A DNA stretch of 9,461 nt, taken from contig USGN01000035.1 of assembly GCA_900554255.1 (NCBI GenBank), forward strand, positions 1 to 9,461, read 5' to 3'. The number at the start of each line of letters is the position of its first letter. The stretch's first letter is position 1. This DNA comes from an uncultured Collinsella sp. Lineage in GTDB: Bacteria > Actinomycetota > Coriobacteriia > Coriobacteriales > Coriobacteriaceae. Of the stretch, positions 5,568 to 9,461 are shown in pieces. The notes beneath the pieces are model-generated. The model was not told where the DNA came from, did not search any database, and worked only from the letters and a program-made list of their open reading frames with translations. Both the position numbers and the translations under genes were made by a program.

Positions 5568-6302
5568 ATGTCCGAAGGCTGGAACATCTTGGTGGTTGAT
5601 GACGAGCCTCCCATTAGGGCTGAGCTACGCTATCTGTTGGAAAAGGATACGCGTGTGGGTCAGATTGCCGAGGCGGGCAATGTCACCGAAGCCGTGGAGT
5701 CGATTCTGTCGAACAAGCCCGACGTGCTGTTTTTAGACATTACCATGCCCGGTCGCTCGGGAATTGAGCTTGCCGAGACCCTGCAAAACCTAAAGAGGCC
5801 GCCGGTCGTGGTGTTTGTGACGGCATTTGCCGAGTATGCGGCCGATGCCTATAACCTCGATGCTGTCGATTACGTCGTCAAACCGGTCGAGGATGCCCGC
5901 CTGTCAAAGGCGCTCGACAAGATCGAGACTGCCCTGGGCGCTCGCCGTGTCGTCCATGCTCCGCGCCAGCCTTTGCGCCTGACGGTGGATCGCGGGGGCA
6001 AAAAGGTGTTCATTCCCGCCGCAGACGTCTGCTACTTTGAGGCGCGCGCCGATTTTTGCAACGCCGTCTGTGCCGATGGAACGTATCTGATCAATGAATC
6101 GATTTCCTCGCTCGAGCGCCGCTTGGCCTCCGAGGGCTTTATCCGCGTCCACCGCAGCTATCTGGTCAATTTGGAAGACGTGCACAATGTCGAGATCGGC
6201 TCCACGGGCCTGATGGAGCTCAGGCTCGACCGTGTGAGCTCGACGGTGCCCGTGTCCCGTCGTCGCGCTGCCGAGGTCAAATCGCACTTGGGGCTAGCGT
6301 AA
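5568..6302 (+). CDS. LytTR-type response regulator
   Basis: A 244-residue transcription factor, the partner of the preceding kinase. GAGGGG lies eight bases before the ATG. The receiver domain (5-122) has the acidic pair D11/D12, phosphoacceptor D57 in LFLDITMPG, T85 and K105, so it should be phosphorylated normally. The C-terminal LytTR DNA-binding domain (about 136-240) shows the hallmark FIRVHRSYLVNLEDV (191-205) and the final VSRRRAAEVK. Such regulators bind two direct repeats about 21 bases apart and often activate a nearby transporter gene, as BtsR and YpdB do. Candidate targets here are the permease-amidohydrolase unit upstream and the MFS gene downstream, but no convincing paired site was found. 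No terminator is visible after the stop codon. Confidence 0.95.
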   Translation: MSEGWNILVVDDEPPIRAELRYLLEKDTRVGQIAEAGNVTEAVESILSNKPDVLFLDITMPGRSGIELAETLQNLKRPPVVVFVTAFAEYAADAYNLDAVDYVVKPVEDARLSKALDKIETALGARRVVHAPRQPLRLTVDRGGKKVFIPAADVCYFEARADFCNAVCADGTYLINESISSLERRLASEGFIRVHRSYLVNLEDVHNVEIGSTGLMELRLDRVSSTVPVSRRRAAEVKSHLGLA

Positions 6303-6334
6303 GGGTCGGTGTGCCATCGTTTGCCGTTACAGGT

Positions 6335-6361
6335 TTGGCATGACTGTGCGGTGGGCATAAT
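6335..6361 (+). promoter_or_regulatory. Candidate promoter of the phospholipase-C-like gene
   Basis: TTGGCA (6335-6340) matches the -35 consensus at five of six bases. CATAAT (6356-6361) matches the -10 at five of six. The spacer is 15 bases, slightly short. Transcription would begin near 6368, about 25 bases before the ATG. GCATAATG also occurs at 4070-4077. Confidence 0.45.
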
Positions 6362-6393
6362 GGATTGCATCGAATGAAATCGAAAGGATTATT

Positions 6394-7338
6394 ATGCCCG
6401 CGCTCATTACGCATCATCTGTTTGGCGAGGAAAGCATCGACCGTCTTCCGCAGGGCGTTATCACGTCCGACGAGGAGCGCATCGCCTTTATCCTGGGAAA
6501 CCAAGGTCCCGACCCGTTTTTCTTCCACATGCTCACGCCGCGCATCTCCGACTGCATGTCGCTTGCTCAGGTCATGCACCGCTCGCGCATGTCGCGCCAA
6601 TTCTCGTGCCTGCGCGACGGCGTGTCGCACCTGCAGCCGCGCGATGCCAATCTGGGTCGCGCCTTTGCGCTGGGCCTGCTGTCTCATTACGTGCTCGACC
6701 GCAACGCCCATCCCTTTGTCTACGAGCAGCAGTTTGGCATTGTCGAGTCCGATCCCGAGCTCGAGGCTTCGGGCAGTCAAGTTCATGCCGTGCTCGAAAG
6801 CGACCTGGACGTGCTGATGCTGCAGCTCAAGCGCGATGGGGCTACGGTCGAGGATTATCCGCCGGCGGGCGAGATCGTCACTACCGACCGCATCAATCGC
6901 GTTGCCGGTGTGCTGATGAGCTATGTTGCCGGACGCGTGTACGGCATCGATATCCCGGTGGGAGAGTACGGCGGCGCCGTAGCCGACATGCAGCTGCTCT
7001 ACCGCACTATCGAGCCCGCCGGTTCGGCCAAGACGCGCGCGATTGCCCTGCTCGAGGGCTTGGTGCACGATTACTCGCTGCTCGACGGCCTTGCTCATCG
7101 CGTGACGACGGAGTTGCCCGAGCGCACCGGTAACCTGGGCCATCTGACATGGAAGAATCCCTTTACCGACGAGGTCTCGAACGAGAGTTTCCCCGAGGTC
7201 TTTGACCGCGTACTGCTCGATTACGAGCTCACCGTCGCCCGCTTTATCGAGACCGGCGATATGGAAGCCGTGACCAACCACGTCAATTACAGCGGTCGCA
7301 TGCTCGGCGCCGACGAAGAGTTCGACCGCGAGGAGTAG
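6394..7338 (+). CDS. Zinc-dependent phospholipase C family protein
   Basis: A 314-residue protein of the zinc-dependent phospholipase C fold (PF00882-like). AAAGGA lies five bases before the ATG. The ligand pattern known from clostridial phospholipase C can be followed: H7/H8 in ALITHHLFG, D40 in GNQGPDPF, H62, H98-x3-D102 in LSHYVLD, H106, then H131-x3-E135 in VHAVLE. This suggests a real trinuclear or dinuclear zinc site. It is helical and hydrophilic and shows no signal peptide or membrane anchor, unlike secreted toxins, so it is probably cytosolic. The secreted enzymes' C-terminal lipid-binding C2-like domain is not evident. It may cleave a phospholipid head group or another phosphodiester; the real substrate of such Firmicutes and Actinobacteria homologues is, as far as I know, unsettled. 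The acidic tail (GADEEFDREE) is unremarkable. Confidence 0.85.
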   Translation: MPALITHHLFGEESIDRLPQGVITSDEERIAFILGNQGPDPFFFHMLTPRISDCMSLAQVMHRSRMSRQFSCLRDGVSHLQPRDANLGRAFALGLLSHYVLDRNAHPFVYEQQFGIVESDPELEASGSQVHAVLESDLDVLMLQLKRDGATVEDYPPAGEIVTTDRINRVAGVLMSYVAGRVYGIDIPVGEYGGAVADMQLLYRTIEPAGSAKTRAIALLEGLVHDYSLLDGLAHRVTTELPERTGNLGHLTWKNPFTDEVSNESFPEVFDRVLLDYELTVARFIETGDMEAVTNHVNYSGRMLGADEEFDREE

Positions 7339-7392
7339 GGCTCGTGCGTGCCCCTTTGCCGAATCCTTACCGGCGGTTCTGGACAATTGGGG

Positions 7393-7398
7393 TACGAT
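7393..7398 (+). promoter_or_regulatory. Possible -10 element of the MFS gene
   Basis: TACGAT, preceded by TTGGGG, sits about 40 bases before the MFS start. It resembles the elements at 6356 and 8793 in both the preceding G-run and the following ATGRA. No good -35 hexamer is present at 16-18 bases. Confidence 0.3.
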
Positions 7399-7439
7399 GA
7401 ACTAACTGCATATCGGGCGAATACGAAGGGGCCCTGTCC

Positions 7440-8690
7440 ATGAAATACACCAAGCTCGAGCGTAACTGGGTTATGTATGATGTGGGCAATTCGGCCCTCG
7501 TGCTGCTCAATACCTCGGTGGTGCCCATTTACTTTAACGCCATCAATACCGGCGCTTCCTCGGCCGACCTGGTGGTCGCCTGGGGCAACGCGCAGACGAT
7601 TGCCTCGCTGGTCATTGCCATGCTCATGCCCATTCTGGGCGCGCTTGCCGATTACGCCGGCAACAAGATCAAGTTCTTCTTGGGCTTCTTCCTCACGGGC
7701 CTGGTTCTTTGCCTGGCGCAGGCTATCCCCATGTCCGCCATGGCATTTTTGACCGTGTACGTGCTGTGCACCATCGGCCTTAACTCTTCTATGACGTTCT
7801 ACGACGCCATGCTGCCCGACATTACCACCGACGAGCGCATGGACGCCGTGTCCAGCTCGGGCTATGCCTGGGGCTACATCGGTTCCACCGTGCCGTTCAT
7901 CATCTGCCTGGCGCTTATCATGGGTGGCCCCGCTCTTGGCGTCCCCACCATGCTGGCAACGCGTCTGTCGTTTGTCATCACCGGTGCCTGGTGGCTCATC
8001 TTTACCCTGCCGCTCATTCGCACCTATAAGCAAAAGTACGGTCGCGAGCGCGGTCCCGAGGACACCATCGGCCACATCGTGGGCGGCGTGTTCTCCGAGG
8101 TCGGACACACCATGCGCGAGATCGCCCACAACAAGACCGTGCTGGTCTACATGATCGCGTTCTTCTTCTACATCGACGGTGTGCACACGGTCATTTCCAT
8201 GGCAACCAGCTACGGCTCGGCTTTGGGCATCGATTCGACGCAGTTGGTGCTGGCGCTGCTCGTTACGCAGTTTGTTGCTTTTCCGTCTGCCATCATCTAC
8301 GGCAAGCTCGCCGGTCGCGTGGGCACACTCAATATGATCTTGGTGGCCGTCGCCGCCTATATGGGCATCGTGCTCTTTGCCGCGTTTTTCTTAAAGACCG
8401 CCTTTGAGTTCTGGGTGCTCGCCATTTTGGTCGGCCTGTTCCAAGGCGGCATCCAGGCGCTCTCGCGCAGCGAATTCGGCAAGCTCATCCCCAAGGAACA
8501 CGCCAACGAGTACTACGGCTTCTTCGATATCTTTGGCCGTTACGCAAGCGTTATGGGCACCTTCCTGGTGTCGGTTGTCACCTCGCTGACCGGCAACCCG
8601 TCGCTGGGCGTCCTTTCTATTGGCGTTCTGCTGGTTGTTGGCTTTGTGCTGCTGGTCCGTCTGTCCCGCATGGCTCAGGCGGCGGCGTAA
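7440..8690 (+). CDS. MFS transporter, UMF1/Atg22-like family
   Basis: A 416-residue integral membrane protein, expected to have 12 helices, starting at an ATG with GAAGGGG eight bases upstream. The N-terminus NWVMYDVGNSALVLL (9-23) matches the W-YD-x-NSA signature of the UMF1 family, where Y-D-W-A-N-S is usual; here W-A is replaced by V-G. Further family marks are GALADYAGNKIKFF (67-80), YDAMLPDI (121-128), SSSGYAWGYIGS (138-149), FFFYIDGVHTVISMA (241-255) and FFDIFGRYASVMG. These place it in the major facilitator branch related to yeast Atg22, a vacuolar amino acid exporter. Bacterial members are poorly characterised; export of amino acids or small metabolites is a reasonable inference. It follows the phospholipase-like gene by 101 bases with a separate candidate promoter. 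A weak terminator follows at 8704. Confidence 0.9.
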   Translation: MKYTKLERNWVMYDVGNSALVLLNTSVVPIYFNAINTGASSADLVVAWGNAQTIASLVIAMLMPILGALADYAGNKIKFFLGFFLTGLVLCLAQAIPMSAMAFLTVYVLCTIGLNSSMTFYDAMLPDITTDERMDAVSSSGYAWGYIGSTVPFIICLALIMGGPALGVPTMLATRLSFVITGAWWLIFTLPLIRTYKQKYGRERGPEDTIGHIVGGVFSEVGHTMREIAHNKTVLVYMIAFFFYIDGVHTVISMATSYGSALGIDSTQLVLALLVTQFVAFPSAIIYGKLAGRVGTLNMILVAVAAYMGIVLFAAFFLKTAFEFWVLAILVGLFQGGIQALSRSEFGKLIPKEHANEYYGFFDIFGRYASVMGTFLVSVVTSLTGNPSLGVLSIGVLLVVGFVLLVRLSRMAQAAA

Positions 8691-8703
8691 GGCAACCGGG
8701 CTC

Positions 8704-8738
8704 AGTACAGCAATTGTGCCTATCTGCAGTACTCTTTT
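8704..8738 (+). terminator. Weak terminator after the MFS gene
   Basis: AGTAC (8704-8708) pairs with GTACT (8729-8733). After one A-A mismatch, GCA (8710-8712) pairs with TGC (8725-8727), leaving a 12-base loop. CTTTT follows. The stem is A/T-containing and the T-run short, so termination may be partial. Confidence 0.4.
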
Positions 8739-8792
8739 GGAAGTGGCCGCATAAATCATTCTGACTTCCGAACAATGTTTAGCCCAAGTGGG

Positions 8793-8798
8793 TATGAT
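8793..8798 (+). promoter_or_regulatory. Possible -10 element before the glycosyltransferase
   Basis: TATGAT is a good -10 hexamer, preceded by GTGGG and followed by GGAATC. No clear -35 is present. If used, transcription would start near 8805, just before the strong hairpin at 8815. Confidence 0.3.
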
Positions 8799-8814
8799 GG
8801 AATCAGCTAGGTCG

Positions 8815-8850
8815 CGGGGCGTCGCCTGTGTTTGGCGGCGTCCCGTTTTT
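8815..8850 (+). terminator. Strong terminator or attenuator before the glycosyltransferase
   Basis: An uninterrupted 12-bp stem (8815-8826 with 8834-8845, two G-T pairs), a 7-base loop, then TTTTT at 8846-8850. It is the strongest hairpin terminator in the window. It lies 125 bases after the MFS stop and only 21 bases before the glycosyltransferase ATG. With another terminator-like hairpin at 8704, it may be the final MFS terminator or an attenuator in the leader of the next gene. Confidence 0.8.
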
Positions 8851-8871
8851 GTGTTGCAGGGAGGGTAAGGC

Positions 8872-9461
8872 ATGAACGCCACAGTCGTGATTCCAACGTA
8901 TTGGGCGGGCGATGACGCTTGCGCAAACGCCCCTGGCACCTATGACCATTCGACGCGACTCAACGCCGACAATCCCGAACTCGACCGCTGCCTGGCCTCG
9001 CTTGAGCAGGTACGTGACATCCCGCGCATCATCCTTTTGGTGGTCTGTCCCGTTTCTGCCACAGCCGATGTGTCGCTGCACGTGCGCGAGATTGTCGACG
9101 CGCATCCCACGCTCAAGGTCACCGTTGTCACCAACACCCAGGCCTCGCGCATTGCAGACCGGGTTGCTCAGATCGCGCCCAAGGGTTCGGGCGAGTGCGT
9201 GAGCCTGCGAGGCTACGGTGCCATCCGCAACATGGGGCTAGCCTGTGCCGCTGTGCTGGGGCATGACGCGGTTATCTTTTTGGATGACGATGAGACTGTC
9301 ATCGACGCCGACTTTATGAAGCGCGCGACCTATGCGTTGGGGCAGCAGACGCGTCAGGGCTTGCCGATCTTGGTCAAGAGCGGTTATTTCTACGATCGCG
9401 ACGGCTCGCCGCTGGCTCCCACGGACAAGGCGGGCATCTGCCATCGTTGGTGGACCAAGCG
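8872..9461 (+). CDS. Glycosyltransferase family 2-like protein, 3' end outside window
   Basis: The first 196 residues of a GT-A-fold glycosyltransferase; the frame stays open to the right edge. GGGAGGG (8859-8865) lies six bases before the ATG. The N-terminus TVVIPTYWAGDD (4-15) is the nucleotide-binding first strand of family 2 enzymes. RGYGAIRNMGLACA (113-126) matches the conserved RN-x-G segment, and VIFLDDDE (134-141) is the acidic DxD-type motif that binds the metal and sugar nucleotide. HRWWTK closes the visible part. It probably moves a sugar from a nucleotide donor onto a glycan or lipid acceptor at the inner face of the membrane. Donor, acceptor and any membrane helices cannot be judged from this part. 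About 20-40 is a longer insertion than usual after the first strand. Confidence 0.82.
   Translation, partial: MNATVVIPTYWAGDDACANAPGTYDHSTRLNADNPELDRCLASLEQVRDIPRIILLVVCPVSATADVSLHVREIVDAHPTLKVTVVTNTQASRIADRVAQIAPKGSGECVSLRGYGAIRNMGLACAAVLGHDAVIFLDDDETVIDADFMKRATYALGQQTRQGLPILVKSGYFYDRDGSPLAPTDKAGICHRWWTK

Noticed and set aside
1..9461. Mobile element, defence system or CRISPR array
   Set aside because: No transposase, integrase, recombinase, terminal repeats, nuclease-type defence genes or regularly spaced direct repeats were found; the genes look like ordinary chromosomal content.

Overview
The window looks like a stretch of chromosome from a GC-rich, Gram-positive, gut-type actinobacterium, most likely Coriobacteriia and Collinsella-like. 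This is inferred from the strong G/C preference at third codon positions, good AGGAGG-type ribosome binding sites, short intergenic gaps and the mix of gene families. No rRNA, tRNA or other phylogenetic marker is present, so the assignment is tentative. I see no insertion sequence, phage gene, CRISPR array or tRNA.

Layout from left to right. (1) Positions 1-809, minus strand: the 5' part of a membrane-anchored C39-like cysteine peptidase gene. It is broken by a frameshift just before the catalytic-cysteine motif and runs off the left edge. (2) Positions 810-1164: a 355-base divergent intergenic region with a dyad, several hairpins and a minus-strand terminator-like hairpin. (3) Positions 1165-4025: two plus-strand genes, an APC-superfamily amino acid/amine permease and a metal-dependent amidohydrolase. 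A 131-base spacer between them is rich in predicted RNA structure. A good intrinsic terminator follows at 4084-4110. (4) Positions 4144-6302: a LytS-type sensor kinase with two membrane helices and a GAF-like domain, then its LytTR-type response regulator. (5) Positions 6394-7338: a protein of the zinc-dependent phospholipase C fold with nearly all zinc ligands recognisable. (6) Positions 7440-8690: a major facilitator of the UMF1/Atg22-like family. (7) Positions 8872-9461: the N-terminal part of a family-2-like glycosyltransferase, running off the right edge. A strong hairpin-plus-T-run lies just upstream of its ribosome binding site.

How the genes may work together. The permease and amidohydrolase form a plausible uptake-and-hydrolysis pair for an amino-acid-derived compound such as a dipeptide, N-acyl amino acid or cyclic amide; the substrate cannot be read from the sequence. 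LytS/LytTR systems of the BtsSR and YpdAB type commonly control a nearby transporter, so this kinase-regulator pair may control the permease-amidohydrolase unit or the downstream MFS transporter. That link is inference. The phospholipase-C-like, MFS and glycosyltransferase genes each appear to have their own leader and look like separate transcription units.

I found no clearly new multi-gene system. The points most worth a second look are the frameshift in the C39 peptidase, the pseudoknot-capable spacer ahead of the amidohydrolase, the possible attenuator ahead of the glycosyltransferase, and the two-component pair set between transport genes.
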